A model generated the notes under the pieces. That model was not told where the DNA came from. It searched no databases and saw only the letters and a program-made list of their open reading frames with translations. A DNA stretch of 64,000 bases from Nereocystis luetkeana (Eukaryota > Sar > Phaeophyceae > Laminariales > Laminariaceae), in assembly GCA_031213475.1 (NCBI GenBank), contig JARUPZ010000002.1, forward strand, positions 17,027,079-17,091,078. The letters run 5' to 3'. Position numbers and translations under genes: made by a program. Positions 45,255 to 57,164 of the stretch are shown here, one piece after another (positions within the stretch are counted from its first letter, which is position 1; the number at the start of each line of letters is the position of its first letter).

Positions 45255-45925
45255 TTGGTGTGGTTTGTTCGTTTTTTGTTTTGCTTGGTTGCTTTTGGTT
45301 GATTTTTGTTAGTTCGGTTGCATTCGGTTTTTGTTCGGTTTGTTTGGGTCTAGGTTGACTTTGCTGGGATGACTGGCGCCTTTTGGGGATTGGTTGGCCT
45401 GATTTTGGTTCAGTAGCTTTGCTTTGGCTTTGTTTTCGGATTGACCTTTGATGTCTGGTTTGGCTTGGTTTTGGTTAGATTCGGTTTGGCTTGGCTTCGT
45501 TGGCTTGGCCTTGTTCGGTCCGGATTGGTTCGGCCCGGTTCGTTTCGGTTCGGTCCGGTTCGGTTCGGTTCGATCCGGTTCGGTCCGGTCGGTTCGGTTT
45601 AGTTCTGTACCGTACGGTTCCGTTCCGTTCGGCTCTGTCCAGTTCGGTTACATTCGGTAAGGTTCGGTTCGGTTACATTCGGTTCGGTTCGGTTCGGTTA
45701 TATTCGGTTCGGTTCGTTATATTCGGTTTGGTTCGGTTATGTTCGGTTATGTTCGATTCGATTCGGTTCTGTGCCTTACGGTTCCGTTCCGCTCGGTTCT
45801 GTTCGGTTCGGTTACATTCGATTTGGTTCGGTTCGGTTCGGGTTTATTCGGTTCGGTTCGGTTCGGTTCGGTTCGGTTTGGTTTGGTTTGGTTTGGTTTG
45901 GTTTGGTTTGGTTTAGTCTGGTTTG
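45255..45925. repeat. (GGTTC)n pentanucleotide satellite
   Basis: Dozens of GGTTC/GGTTT units, purest at 45535-45925. Plus frames read FGSVR repeats. Neighbouring GTTTG-rich sequence is a decayed extension. Confidence 0.9.
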
Positions 45926-46380
45926 GTTGAGACGTGGAAGTCGTTAGCCGTTGTTATAGCTCTTCACACGGCGCGCGCCATCCCCGAAGGAAACGCTTCA
46001 CGATTTGTCGAGAGGAAAGAGCGAGAGCTGGGAGGCGTTCTTCCCCTTATCCACCCCGATCAAGCTGTTCTCCAGGGCGGCTCGAAAACGATATCAGCTG
46101 CTTTTCTCCGAAAAAACAGACGTACTGACTTTTTTAATTTTAATTTTCTCTCTAACAACTGGGGGTGATATTATGGGAGAGAACGGGAGAAATTGGGGAA
46201 AATGGAGAAAATGACCTCGGGGGACTTGCTGCTTATGTGTGGAGGGTGCCCCTGGTGTTTGATTGCGGTATGGTAACAGTTGTTGCGTCGCGCGGAATGA
46301 TGAAAAACGCCTTCCTCGGTCGCGGTGTTTGGCTTTTTTTTTTTCGCGCGCCCAAACTTCTGACCGTGTGGTAGGCCGGA
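45926..46380. other. No gene confirmed
   Basis: One frame (45950-46130) reads protein-like (ASRFVERKERELGGVLPLI) but has no supporting splice sites, and two other frames are also open. Confidence 0.3.
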
Positions 46381-46383
46381 GAG

Positions 46384-46570
46384 GAGGGAGGGGGGGGGGG
46401 GGGGGGGGGGTGTACTCGATATCATTCATGGCCGTAGTCGTATGACCATAGATCCTCGCATCCCTACAATGCCAGAACGGAGCGCATCGGGTTTTCACCG
46501 ACAAGGCAGATGTTGCTTGCTTCAAGCGCGAAGCCCTGTGAGGTGTTCAGTGAGTCGCATAAGGGGGGGG
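46384..46570. repeat. R3 repeat with poly(G) head
   Basis: G tract, GTGTACTCGATATCATTC, TCGTATGACCATAGATCC, TCCCTACAATGCC, GGGTTTTCACCGAC, ending GAGTCGCATAAG. Confidence 0.75.
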
Positions 46571-46994
46571 GGGCGAGAGGGACAAAGGCGGCTCTGCCTG
46601 CTTCTGCGGCAGCGGGATCGCGAGGGAAGAGTTGGACGGCGCCGGGCCGGATCGAGCCGGGTCAACGAAAACATAGGAAAACCTTTGGAAAGGGGGAAAA
46701 AACACAGTCCAATCGTCGTCGACAATATGAACACCATTTTCAAGTGTTGACGAACGAGGGGACACGAGTAGTCAGCGGGTTGAGAAATAAATCATGATGG
46801 ACGAGAAAGAATCGTCATGGACGAGAAAAAGCTACCATATTCCCGACGAAATAGTCTGTAGCAGTCCGGTCTGGTATGTTCGAAGAGCCAAAAAAAACGC
46901 GATCAATCAATCCAATGTCATCGACGGGAAAAACCGTTCGTCGAGAAAAAGAGACAAGAATAAAAAGTAAAATAATAATAATAATCGCCCCTCC

Positions 46995-47143
46995 GTGGCG
47001 CCACGAGAGGACGTTTCGCGTTTTCGCGTGTGCGAGATTGAGAGCACAGCAGTAGGAGTAGGCAGCAGCAATAGTAGCGTAGCAGCATTGAAAGTAGCGC
47101 GGGCTAGCTCGGAACGCTACGACTTTCTTGCTTGTGGCGAGGT
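46995..47143 (+). CDS. Candidate exon upstream of MITE1 copy i
   Basis: An open frame of about 49 codons ends at GGCGAG|GTGAGT, a near-ideal donor in phase 0 (ARASSERYDFLACGE before it). The acceptor is unclear; GCCACGAG at 47007 is possible. No ATG and no recognised domain. MITE1 lies 34 bp into the presumed intron. Confidence 0.3.
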
Positions 47144-47177
47144 GAGTCTTACGAGGGTGATTTTGTGGGAAATGAAC

Positions 47178-47286
47178 TATTACGGGGGACCATAGTTAAC
47201 AGGACCTATGGTATACATAAAAACCTATATGTTTATCCACTTTTACTAACAATATTTGGTCCTGTTAACTATGGCCCCCCGTAATA
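47178..47286 (+). mobile_element. MITE1 copy i
   Basis: TATTACGGGGGACCATAGTT ... CTATGGCCCCCCGTAATA. Both arms carry matching changes (TTAACAGG / CCTGTTAA), so the arms agree with each other. Confidence 0.88.
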
Positions 47287-47874
47287 CCTCATGATGGTGG
47301 TGATGATGCTGCTGATACGGTCTTGGAGCACCTTGTGGGACATCGCTGCTGCGCACGATGAATACAATGTGGGTAATGGGTGTCTTGTGGGAAATCACCC
47401 TCCGCACGATGGCGGTGGTTTTTTTAGTGTTTCGTGGGATTTTGACAGCATGATGTTGGTACGGTCTTGGGGGTGATTTGTGGGGGTCGTATTTTGTGGG
47501 ACACGTGGGATGGAATGTTCTCGTGGGTGCTTCGTGGGACATCACCGCAGCATGATGGAGATGGTATCGCGTGTTCTCTTGGTTCACGACCGCTTGACGA
47601 TGATTTGGTCTTCGGCCTTTGGTGTGTTGGGTGGTTTGTGGACAATCACCGCATGAATGATTATTTGCGCTTGGTGTTATAAATGGGGCAGCACACATAT
47701 ATATACACCAGGTACCAGGTATATAATATGAAGATGACATGGTTCTTGAGAGTTTGTTGGACATTTTCCCGCAGCTTTATTTATGGAGATGGTTTCGGCT
47801 GTTTTGTCGCAAAGTAAGTGTCTACCATCTTGTCGCGAGAAAGAAGAAACCTGGTCCAGGCCTAATTTCTCCGT
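47287..47874. other. Diverged internal repeats, no gene
   Basis: Motifs such as CATGATG, TTGGTACGGTCTTGG and GGACATC recur every 60-70 bp to about 47640, an old tandem array. Then a TACCAGGTA (47707) and nothing else. Confidence 0.35.
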
Positions 47875-47971
47875 TTAACCCATTCAGAACCGCAGTCCCG
47901 TTTTGGGGACAAACCACTCCAATTTCAAGTAGTTTGTCCCCAAAACGGGACTGCGGTCCTAAAGGGGTTAA
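47875..47971. mobile_element. MITE2, best-preserved copy, TTAA both sides
   Basis: TTAACCCATTCAGAACCGCA to GGTCCTAAAGGGGTTAA. The arms pair almost throughout around a short TCCAATTTCAAG loop. Confidence 0.88.
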
Positions 47972-48344
47972 GAAGGGGACGCGTTCCACACTACCTTGAG
48001 TAGTTACGACTCCCGAATAGCTTGTTTTCGCGCACATCTCCGCCTGGACTTTCTTTTCTTTTTTTCCTGGCCTTTTTTCCTACGCAATTCCTTTTTTTTT
48101 CTTAGTTCCATTCTGGCCGGAAATATAAGCTACGTTTGATATTCACATCAGAGTCCAAACAGGGGTCATATTCCCGGCAGAGGCTCTAGTGGTTGGTATA
48201 GTGGTGTGTCCTATACTGTACCAGGTATACTATTAGGTACGCGTGGATCCTTTGCACATTGCCTTTTCGGCTCTGAACGGAGCAGTCGGCTCTGACGTAC
48301 GTGACGGTGGCGCACAAAATAGTGAAAAAGTCATGGAACGGCGG

Positions 48345-48412
48345 CGCGGGGGGGGAGGGGTGACTCGATGTCATACATGGCCGTAGTCGTATTACCATGG
48401 ACCCTCGCAAAG
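48345..48412. repeat. R3 repeat, truncated
   Basis: G-rich run, TGACTCGATGTCATACATGG, CCATGGACCCTCGC, then unrelated sequence. Confidence 0.6.
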
Positions 48413-49805
48413 GGGCGGAGCGGCATCCGCTGTAAGATGCAAAGCGCGCCGTCTGGGCGCTACTGCTTGGAATCTGAGAGCACGGTAGTTTCGGAAATTT
48501 TGTTTTGTCTCTTTGCTTGTCTTTTCTCTTGGAAAAACCGCTGTCGTCGTGCTTCTTTGCTCTGCTGCTTGAACATGAATACATTTTCTATATTTATTTG
48601 GTTCGTGTTTACGTTCCCTTCTTTCGCAATATATATATATATATATATATATTCGCAAGAACAACTGTACATGCCAGGTGCAACACATTCATGCTGCTGA
48701 TGTGTGTGTGTGTTTGTTTGTTTTTTTTTCACCGAGGAACGCACGTACGCGTGGTGGCGGAGAGTTCCTCCTCTCCGTCTGGGGTCTACGGCTGCAAAGA
48801 AGGCAATGCCTGCCCCGCCCTTCCGTTTATGCGCGCGTCGATCGCCCTTGCACCTGTATGCTCATCATGCCCCCCGTCTGCCTCTTGAGACCATCCTCAC
48901 GGCTTTATCCCGCTAACCTATAGGGTTTTTGCTTTTGGCCGCGAGGTGCCGCCCCGGTTCAGTCGGTACACAGAGGGTTTCGTATTGATTGTGAAGCGCC
49001 GGCAGCTCGTATTGTCTCTCCCAGCCGAGACTCGCATAATAGGTTTCGTCTGTTTTAGTGAATGCAGAGTCGGCAGATTCCATTCATGCGGGACCCATGC
49101 GACGATGATAGTAGGGGTAGAAGAGGGGGGGGGGGTTGGGGGTACTTTCGAGCCTATCTTTTTTTTGTTCTGACGGGGCTCTTAACCTATTAACACTCAA
49201 CAGGGGCTACAGCACCTGAAAGCTCCTCAATCCCATGTATTGGTATTTTTTTTTCTTTTTTTGTGAGTGTGCTGCCGCTGCAGTACACCAGGGTTTGAGA
49301 TGCCGTTCTTTTTATGCTCGCGTCTGTCGCCTTTTGTTTATTTTGTAATATTTTGTACTTGACACACGCTACACATTACGTTGTTGGATGACGAACAACT
49401 CATAATTATAATTTATAAAACCCTTTAGGGCTTCGTTTCTCTTTCCGCTGAAAATAATGGCAATGTCAAGTGCAGCACAACTAGTCGCGGCTATTAATAG
49501 CACTAGCAGCGATGGTGGGCAGCAGACATGAGGAGTTCAGGATAGTTTCTGGGTGTATACGAGAAGGGTATTATGCGGTGGAATAAGATACTTGGGTTTG
49601 ACAGTTTGAGACGAAACGGAACTTATGGAATAAATCGGCTTGATCACCTTATCACCTTTCTTTCGAGATCATTCTACGTCGTATAATAGATCACTCGCAT
49701 GATAAGTCGAGAGGCCAGACACTCCGCAGAGAACGACAGACCAGTATGTATAGAGGTTGTGACATAGCGGTACTAGGAGACAGCCCACACGCGGCCACTC
49801 CTCCC
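48413..49805. other. No gene confirmed
   Basis: It has an (AT)n tract (48630-48651), a TG-rich stretch near 48702, and short open frames at 48750-48920 that look weakly protein-like but compete with one another. A CTATTAATAG lies at 49491-49500. Confidence 0.3.
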
Positions 49806-50157
49806 TGTTGTACGGATTTCCCTGGGCTGGGTAATCGATTGGTATATTACCCCTATAGCCCAGTAGGTAACACCTTCACATCTATTTGACGCCGTCGAGG
49901 ACACGGGTTCGAATCTCAATTTGAACGCCCTTTGTAGGAATAACGCTTGCGCTTGCGGTCCCTGAAGACACATCTCCCTGGTTCCCCAGGTATCGAAAAG
50001 AAGCGGGAAGGTCAGCGTACAGACGTATGTATACGGTTCTGACGCCCCAAAGATCCCGCCGTTCAGAGGGGGGGAGAGTGTTATAAGGATTACCCTGGGC
50101 TGGGGAATCGATCGATATTTTACATCTATAATTCAGAAGGTAATACCTTCACATCCC
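49806..50157 (+). mobile_element. LTR-retrotransposon remnant, two related LTR pieces
   Basis: TGTTGTACGGATTTCCCTGG (49806) and TGTTATAAGGATTACCCTGG (50079) begin two related stretches of about 78 bp, sharing CTGGGCTGGG, AATCGAT and GGTAA.ACCTTCACATC. A purine tract (CAGAGGGGGGGAGAG, 50064-50078) sits directly before the second TG, exactly where a polypurine tract lies before a 3' LTR. TGTTATAAGG is like copia-type LTR starts. The internal region is almost all deleted. A tRNA-like word (GGGTTCGAATCTC, 49908) lies inside. Confidence 0.5.
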
Positions 50158-50183
50158 AGCCCCTCCTTGCTTCCTACCGCCCC

Positions 50184-50567
50184 TCAAAGCCCTATAGCAT
50201 AGACACCAGCAAGTCTAGTGTGTTTTCCGCCATTTTTTTTGGCGTGCCATGGTTGAAAGAAACACCTGAACCTTCTAACTGCTAAGTGCAGCAGCACTGG
50301 CTTGAGTTCCATCAGCGCAAGCGCTGCGCCTCTGTTACCACGCATTTTCTCGGACACGCACCGCGATCCTTGATAAACAACTATGAATCCCTTTTTTTTA
50401 GGGTTTAGTCTTTCGGTTTTTCGGTCGGTTATATTTGAAACAGCTACGTACATCTTTCTTGACCGTGTTTTTTTCATCTTTTTTTTTACGGCGGCCGCTA
50501 CATCCCAGTCCAAGAAAGCCACAGCCATACCTCTCGCGCCCGCGGCTTCACAAGTAATGTCACCCAC
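50184..50567 (-). CDS. Candidate ORF, 127 codons, unrecognised
   Basis: The minus frame starts ATG, with an ordinary-looking N-terminal half (GDITCEAAGARGMAVAFLDW), a Lys-rich part and a run of hydrophobic residues. No domain recognised. The start context and splice sites are unremarkable. Confidence 0.22.
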   Translation of the reverse strand: MGDITCEAAGARGMAVAFLDWDVAAAVKKKMKKTRSRKMYVAVSNITDRKTERLNPKKKGFIVVYQGSRCVSEKMRGNRGAALALMELKPVLLHLAVRRFRCFFQPWHAKKNGGKHTRLAGVYAIGL

Positions 50568-51697
50568 CGCTGCCTAGGAAGCATTTCGTGGTTCTGCTTG
50601 TTATTATGGTCGGCGAGGAATCCCAGGCCGCGTCTGCTAAAAGCGTAGATCATTAGACTCAAAGACACGTACGTATCTATTTTATACTTTGAAGACAACT
50701 ATAGTGAGGGCTCAAAGCGTACATCCTTTTTGGTGATCGACTGAAGTGTCAATTTTCAAGCCAATAATACGGACTCCCTATTTTCTGTAGGGTATGGCCG
50801 ACAGTGTGATTTGTGATTCATTCGTCAAAATCCTTACCTGGCAATTCTTAATTCCTGTGATACATTTTAACCATCGCTCGTGATTCAATCATACGTACGA
50901 CGGTATCGAACGATAATTTAATCAACACAACAACAAAAACTACGCACCATTACGTAATCGATACGAATCGATATATGTGTGACACACTTGAACAACGGTC
51001 TCGCCTATGCATACAATAATACCGCCGTAGCTAGCTGTGGATGCCTCCGTCGGCCGTTTCGTATACTCCTCGGCTCCCGACCGACCGAGTATCGTTTTTC
51101 ACGTGTCTCTCGCCGGAGCCAGCCACCGGAACATATCTAGGATACGAGTATATCCTTAGTCAGCAAACAAGAACCGAAACTTGGAGAATCAGGAACTCGG
51201 TGAAGAAAGATAATCGATGGTTATGGAACTCCTCCTCCGATTCGACCCACAAGATGATATATTCATAAAAGGGGTCATTAATACGTAGCAACCCGCCCGG
51301 CGTTCCGGCCATCAAATCATACAAATATACCAAACGTGACTCGGCCATCAAAATGAAAATAAACGTCACATAATAACGTCACAAAAACTCGTCAAACGCC
51401 CAAAACTAAGCAAAAAATATACCGGTATATGTTTAATGCAAGCCAGGAAGGACGTCTTTGACACTGTTCAGTACCCTCATAGCGTATATCAGGTACGTAA
51501 CACGCAAGAGAACATATATACCCTTTGGGACGAATTTCAGTGCCCAGTTTCTTCAAAAACATGCCTTAAGGGACCACACACAACGAAAATTGTGGCCTAT
51601 TTGGAAATATCTCGTTGTCGAGATCTCTTTCCATAGACAGACGTGTCGCTCGGTGTTTTTACCCTCTCCGTCATATCGAGAAAACCACCTTTTTTTT

Positions 51698-51791
51698 CAC
51701 CCCTTTAGTACTGCAGTCCCGATTTGGGGACAAACCCCTCTAATTCCAAGTGGTTTGTCCCCAAAACGGGGCTGCAGCACTCAGAAGGTTA
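51698..51791. mobile_element. MITE2 copy nested in a dispersed repeat
   Basis: CACCCCTTTAGTACTGCAGT to CACTCAGAAGGTTAA. The flanks (CCGTCATATCGAGAAAAC and AATTCGTCCGAGGGGGTG) are contiguous, though diverged, in the related sequence at 55490-55540, so MITE2 interrupts that repeat. Confidence 0.7.
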
Positions 51792-52183
51792 ATTCGTCCG
51801 AGGGGGTGTGATAGGTTGTCACACGTGTGATACGGTTGCAGTATAGTCCCCCGACACCAAAAAGTTATCGACGCAGGCAAAGCCCGGGTGACGTCGGCAT
51901 ACTGCCCTAAAAAAAGAAAGAAAAAAAAGTTGGTTTGACAAGCAAGCAAATACCCTGATCCTGATGTCGTCATCTAAAAAGAGAGGAAAACAAAAAAAAA
52001 CTTGACAGGCAACAAATGGTGCCCGGATGATATCGTCACCATCGCTCTAGGGCAAAACAACAAAAAAAAACGTGGACACGCACACGCCCGGATCCTACGA
52101 ACCTCGAACAATTTTTTCAGAGGCAAGAAATAATGTTTTGCTGACACGCGAGGAGAGCCCCGATGATGCCGTCATAAACAAAA

Positions 52184-52211
52184 AAAAACAACAACAACAA
52201 CAACAACAACA
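52184..52211. repeat. (CAA)n tract
   Basis: Short A run then eight to nine ACA units. The surrounding 51.9-52.7 kb shows loosely repeated GCCCGGATGAT words at 60-120 bp spacing. Confidence 0.8.
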
Positions 52212-53245
52212 TCTACGTACAGCAGTATATACCTGGTTCTTCCCGTATACCTTGACGGGCAGGCCCGGATGATGTCTGTCGCTATTGCTCCGGAAGAAAA
52301 AAAGATTTGTTGAGACGCACGCCCGAATCACGCCTCAACTTCACCTTTTTACTGGCTGCAGCAGTGCACTGCCGTACACAAAGCCTAAAGTTTCGCTCCA
52401 GTTCCAAGTGTTTTTTTCCTTCTCATAGTCCTGAAGGGATCACAGCAGTACCACACCAAAAACATTTGAAAAAAAAATGTTTTTGACTCGCGGGCGGGAG
52501 CCCGGATGATGCCATTAGCACCCACCATGAAATCTCAAAACATAACAAAAAAATCGACACGTTGAGCAGCCCCGGAATGATGCCACCTTTGCTATTGCTG
52601 TACCATCAGTAATCCCGAAACACAAAAAGGGGAAAAAGTCTGGCGCACTACTCGTAGCAGCCCGGCTGATATCATGTTAAAACTTCAAACCGAAACGATG
52701 ATTGGCAAGTTATCATAATAATTTCCGTGCATACTTTTAGAACAATTCCCGGAAAACAAAAAACTTCGTTTTTGGCTCTGTTCGGCAAGTAATCCCCCAA
52801 AGTACGAACACCCACATCATGACAGATTGATGATTGGTGTTGCCGTTGCCGATCTCCGATCTTTGAACTCGGCGGGTATAAAAAAACGAAAGACAACACC
52901 AACCCAGGAGAGTAGGATCACCAAATTTCGGAGTAGGTCTCGGATCAATCCGCTTGCACCACCAACATAAAACGCCCACAATAAACTGGGAAACCCCAGA
53001 ACATAAAATCCCTACGAACCAGGACGAGCTTCGCATCAAACGGCCACACCCCACCTCATTCCGCCAAACTATACAACAACCAACCCCAAGCGACGAAAGA
53101 AACGGGACATACCATTCGAACCCTCGGCAACAATATATCTCTCCTCCACGCCGCTCGGGCACGTTCGTAAACCCTCCCCTCCCCCCCCCCCCCCCTTCCT
53201 GGCGGCCGCCTCTCCGAGAAGTATCAAAAACCTAAACCTTCTGTA

Positions 53246-53470
53246 CCCCCCCGCTCCGTCCCGACAATGTAGGGATGCGAGGGTCTATGGTCATACGACT
53301 ACGGCCATGCATGATATCGAGTACACTCCCTCCCCACCCCCCCCACGACTACGGCCATGCATGATAATGAGTATACCCCCCCCCCCCCCCCCCCCCCCCG
53401 CCCGGCTATGCATGATATGGTCATAATACTACGGCCATGCATAATAACGAGTACACCCCCCTCCCCCCCC
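53246..53470. repeat. R3 repeat with three terminal blocks
   Basis: GTAGGGATGCGAGGGTC, then ACTACGGCCATGCATGATA/GAGTA units repeated three times, each followed by a poly(C) tract (largest about 53376-53399). Confidence 0.75.
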
Positions 53471-53655
53471 CGTGCTAGCCCCGCCTACCACTAATACTAC
53501 TGGAAACCCCATTCGAGGCAGATTTTTGTTGGGCGGGGCCGGCAAGAAAAACAAACGCCTCATTGCGACGATAGGAGTTTGCACGGGCATTCGTATTCGC
53601 AGCAGTTGTGGGCCTAAGTGTGTGTGACTTGACGGGGGCTCCTATTAATAGACTG

Positions 53656-54082
53656 AAGAAATTCCCAAGAAGGCATGCCTCAGCGGAAGAAATGACCAAT
53701 AAGAATATGTCTAAGCTGAAGAAGTGCCCAATAAGGCATGCCCAAGCTGAAGAACTGCCCAATAAGGCATGCCTCAGCTGAACAACTACTCAATAAGACG
53801 TGCCCAAAACTGAAGAACTGCCCAGTAAGACGTGCCCAATACTGAAGAAATTCCCAACAAGGCATGCCTCAGCATGCCCAATAAGGCATGCCCAAGCTGA
53901 AGAAATACCCAATAGGCATGCCTGAACTGAAGAACTGCCCAATCAGACGTGTCCAAAACAGAAGAAATTCCCCAATAAGGCATGCCTAAGCCGAAGAAAT
54001 ACCCAATAACGCAAGCCAAATATTGAAGAACTGCCCAATAACGCATGCCTAAAATTGAAGAACTGCCCAATAAGGTATGCCA
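53656..54082. repeat. Minisatellite, units of about 30 bp
   Basis: About 13 imperfect units of CTGAAGAACTGCCCAATAAG plus GCATGCC. Minus frames read HALLGSSS-type repeats, taken as spurious. Confidence 0.85.
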
Positions 54083-54999
54083 GGTAAGCCTTAATGGTTG
54101 GAATAAATGCACGCCGTTTGTGTATCACAGTAGTGCTCTCCGATGTAACGTACCTACGTACGGTAGTAGCCGGCCATGAGATCATTTGGCGGGATAATAC
54201 CCGTGCACGTTCATCTCAAAGTCAGCTTATTGGGTGGGGGTGTAGAGGTCCGCAAGAGGACACCTCAGGATTTTTTAGGTGCACTCACTCCCATGGTAGC
54301 GTGCCTCCCGCCCCCCCCCCCCCCCCCCCCCTTCCCCCTCCCAACCCTGCCTACTGACTATCGAAACCCTGCTCGAGGCGGTGGGCAAAGTAGATTAAAA
54401 ATGTTGCACAACAAACGCTACCAGAGTTTTAAGGCTGATAAAATCGATTTCCACGACACCCTCTGACTTATCTCTTCTTCGGGTAAGTCAGGAACCCCGA
54501 TGAGACTCTGAGCATCCAAGTTTCACCACCGATTTTCTCGGGACCGGACTCAGTATGCAACGATCGCATTGCTCTCATCGTTCCTTCCTGGGTGTTTTTT
54601 AAGTGAGTGAGTTCTACAGGTTCTTGAACATGAGATATTTCCCTCTTTCCCCTCTTTTTGAGGGGACGAAGGTGAGAATCGCACCACGGACCTCGCTCTT
54701 CTAATCTCATGCCCTGCCGACGACGCCATTGTTGGGGGAAGCAGACCAAAAATGTTGCACAACAAACGCTACCAGAGCTTCAAGGCTCGCCAACTCGACT
54801 TCCACCACAACGAACAATGATTGTTGGGCGGGGCCGGCAAGAAACCAGCCCCCCTCCTCCCATCCCTACCTACTATTGACTACCGTAAAGCCCGTTCAAG
54901 GCGTGCTGCTCTCTTTCTATAGGCTGACCAGGGAAGAGGGGGACGACGAGAGAAGCAAAATTCAAGGAACCGAAAACACGCGACGGGTTTAACAATGGG

Positions 55000-56100
55000 T
55001 GGGGGCGGTGGGTGGGCGGTCCAAAATTTTGCTACTACAGGATAGACCTCGGTTTGACCCGTTGACTGGCCACCCCCCTAATGTTGACCCTGTGACTGAC
55101 CGCCCCCCTATGTTGACCCTTTTACTGATGGCCCCCTACACTAAAACTAGTACGTTTAAAACAGACCTTGACGCGTCCAAAGAGGCCTTGACGCCGTCTC
55201 CTAGTATATACCCATACCACTCTACAGTAGGCGTAAATACAAGGAACGCTTAAGATTAATATTGATGTCTACACGGTCCTTATATTCTCTCCCGCCCAGC
55301 TGGTACGAGGAATAGGCCGCAAAATAACACCCCCCCCTTGGAGTGAAAATCGGAGCCGATTTTCTTCAAAACCATGCCTTAAGGGGGGGGGGGGGGGGGG
55401 GGATATTTTACGAAAAAGGCGTTCTTGGAAGATCTCATCGAGATCGCCACCCATAATAGACGCGACGCACGGCGTTTTTTAGCTCTTTAACTCCCCATGT
55501 CGAGAGAAAATTAGCTTAGAAAATCGTCCGAGAGGGGTGTTATAATCCTATCACCCGTGTGTTATACCGTATATTGCGGCACAAGTGACGGGGTGGGTTG
55601 GTCGGATTAGAGTCGGTATGTAACGAGATATGAAGGCGTCCCAACACCAGGAGACTGCGGTTTGACCGCCTTGACTGACCGATCCTACACTAACACTAGC
55701 ATATTGAAAGAGACCTCAACGCCGCCCAGAAAGGCCTTGACGAGGACTCCTAGTATACATTTGATGGCAAAAATGACGGGAGTCGGTTGGTCGGAGTACA
55801 GTCGGTATGTAACGAGACAAGAAGGTGCCCAAATACTAGGAGACCGCGGTATGATCCCTTTGACAGACCACCCTCTACACTAAAACTAGTATATAAAGGC
55901 CAGGGCTGACCTGCAAAGATGCTACGAGACCGCGCTTTGACCGCTTTGACCGACCGCCCTCAGCACTAAAACTAGTATATAGAGGCCAGGGCTGACCTGC
56001 AAAGATGTTAAGAGACCGCGCTTTGACCGCTTTGACCGACCGCCCCCTACATCACACCTAGTGTGTTAACACAAACATCGACCTTGACGCGCCGAAAAAG
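55000..56100. repeat. Diverged tandem region, unit about 80 bp
   Basis: GACCGCTTTGACCGACCGCC and CACTAAAACTAGTATAT recur at about 55030-55160, 55650-55700, 55850-55900, 55925-55980 and 55990-56060. The last units are nearly identical (AGGCCAGGGCTGACCTGC). Confidence 0.7.
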
Positions 56101-56751
56101 ACATGCCTCCCACATACAACAACATACGAAGTATTTGACGGCAAAATAAAACCACGTAAAAAGAAAAAGAAAAAGAAAACGAAGAAAACGAACGAAACAA
56201 TTATCCCTCCGAAGGGAAAAAACGTTTGCTGGCCGAGCGACGTACAGGTGTCGCTAAGGAGGAAGCCCAGAACACCCCCGGAAATAATACACCACGGGGC
56301 TTGGAAACCCAGGAACGCCTGGAATACAGAAAGGTGGAGACGGTGGGGTTGGGGGACGGAGGGGGGCAATAGGGGGCGGGGGGGGGCGGGGGTGGAGGCA
56401 GCGGAGAGTGGTGGGGGGGGGGGTGTTGCTCAAGCTTCGAGCGCGTGCTTTGAGGTTGGTCGGTCACCAGTGACGGGGGCTGGGCCGGGGGGTAACCGTG
56501 GATGAATCCGTACGTATAAAAACTCAGCTTTTGTTTTTTTTCAAGGCGCTGAAAAAAACGTGAACGCACGCAACGCACACAACAAGCAGGTGTACGTAAC
56601 TCGTACGTATACACAGCAATACATACCAGCTGGAGAACAGTGGGTGCACCAAACGATGGGCGCAAAACTTTTGTGTTTTTTACAAAAACACTCGTAAAAC
56701 ACTCGTAGCGCTAAGAGTACAAAACAAAACAAACAAACACAACACAACAAC

Positions 56752-56847
56752 AAACCTTTGGTACCGCAGTCCCCGATTTGGGAACAAACCAGTCTAATTC
56801 CAAGTGATTTGTCCCCAAAACGGGATTGGGGGTCCTAAAAGGGTTAA
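56752..56847. mobile_element. MITE2 copy
   Basis: AACCTTTGGTACCGCAGTCC to GTCCTAAAAGGGTTAA, with the right TTAA kept. Confidence 0.75.
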
Positions 56848-56970
56848 CACGACTCACAAAGTAAGAAACACAACACCACACACCACAAACCACAAAAAAA
56901 AAACAGCAACAACAACCTCTGTACGAGTACCGGCATGGCATACCAGTAAATCAGGTATACAAGTGTATAC

Positions 56971-57080
56971 TATTACGGGGGGACCGTAGTTAATAGGACC
57001 AAATGTTGTTAGCAAAAATGGTCAAATATATAGGTTTATATGTTTACCATAGGTCCTATTATCTATGGTCCCCCGTAGTA
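56971..57080 (-). mobile_element. MITE1 copy j
   Basis: TATTACGGGGGGACCGTAGT ... CTATGGTCCCCCGTAGTA; core inverted relative to copy a. Confidence 0.85.
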
Positions 57081-57164
57081 GGACAACTTGGCACGACCCG
57101 CACATATACGAACACAAAATAGGTTTTCGCAGTGGTTGTCTTTATGTTCAGTTGGTGTGGTAAC

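Noticed and set aside
45448..45930. ORFs reading FGSVRFGSV
   Set aside because: Translation of the GGTTC pentanucleotide satellite, open in several frames.
49855..49925. tRNA-like GGGTTCGAATC with GCCCAGTAGG
   Set aside because: No acceptor stem found and the sequence sits in an LTR-like repeat; not called as a tRNA gene.
53656..54185. Spaced tandem units resembling a CRISPR-like array
   Set aside because: Units are contiguous and diverged with no constant repeat plus unique spacers; the genome is eukaryotic. A plain minisatellite.
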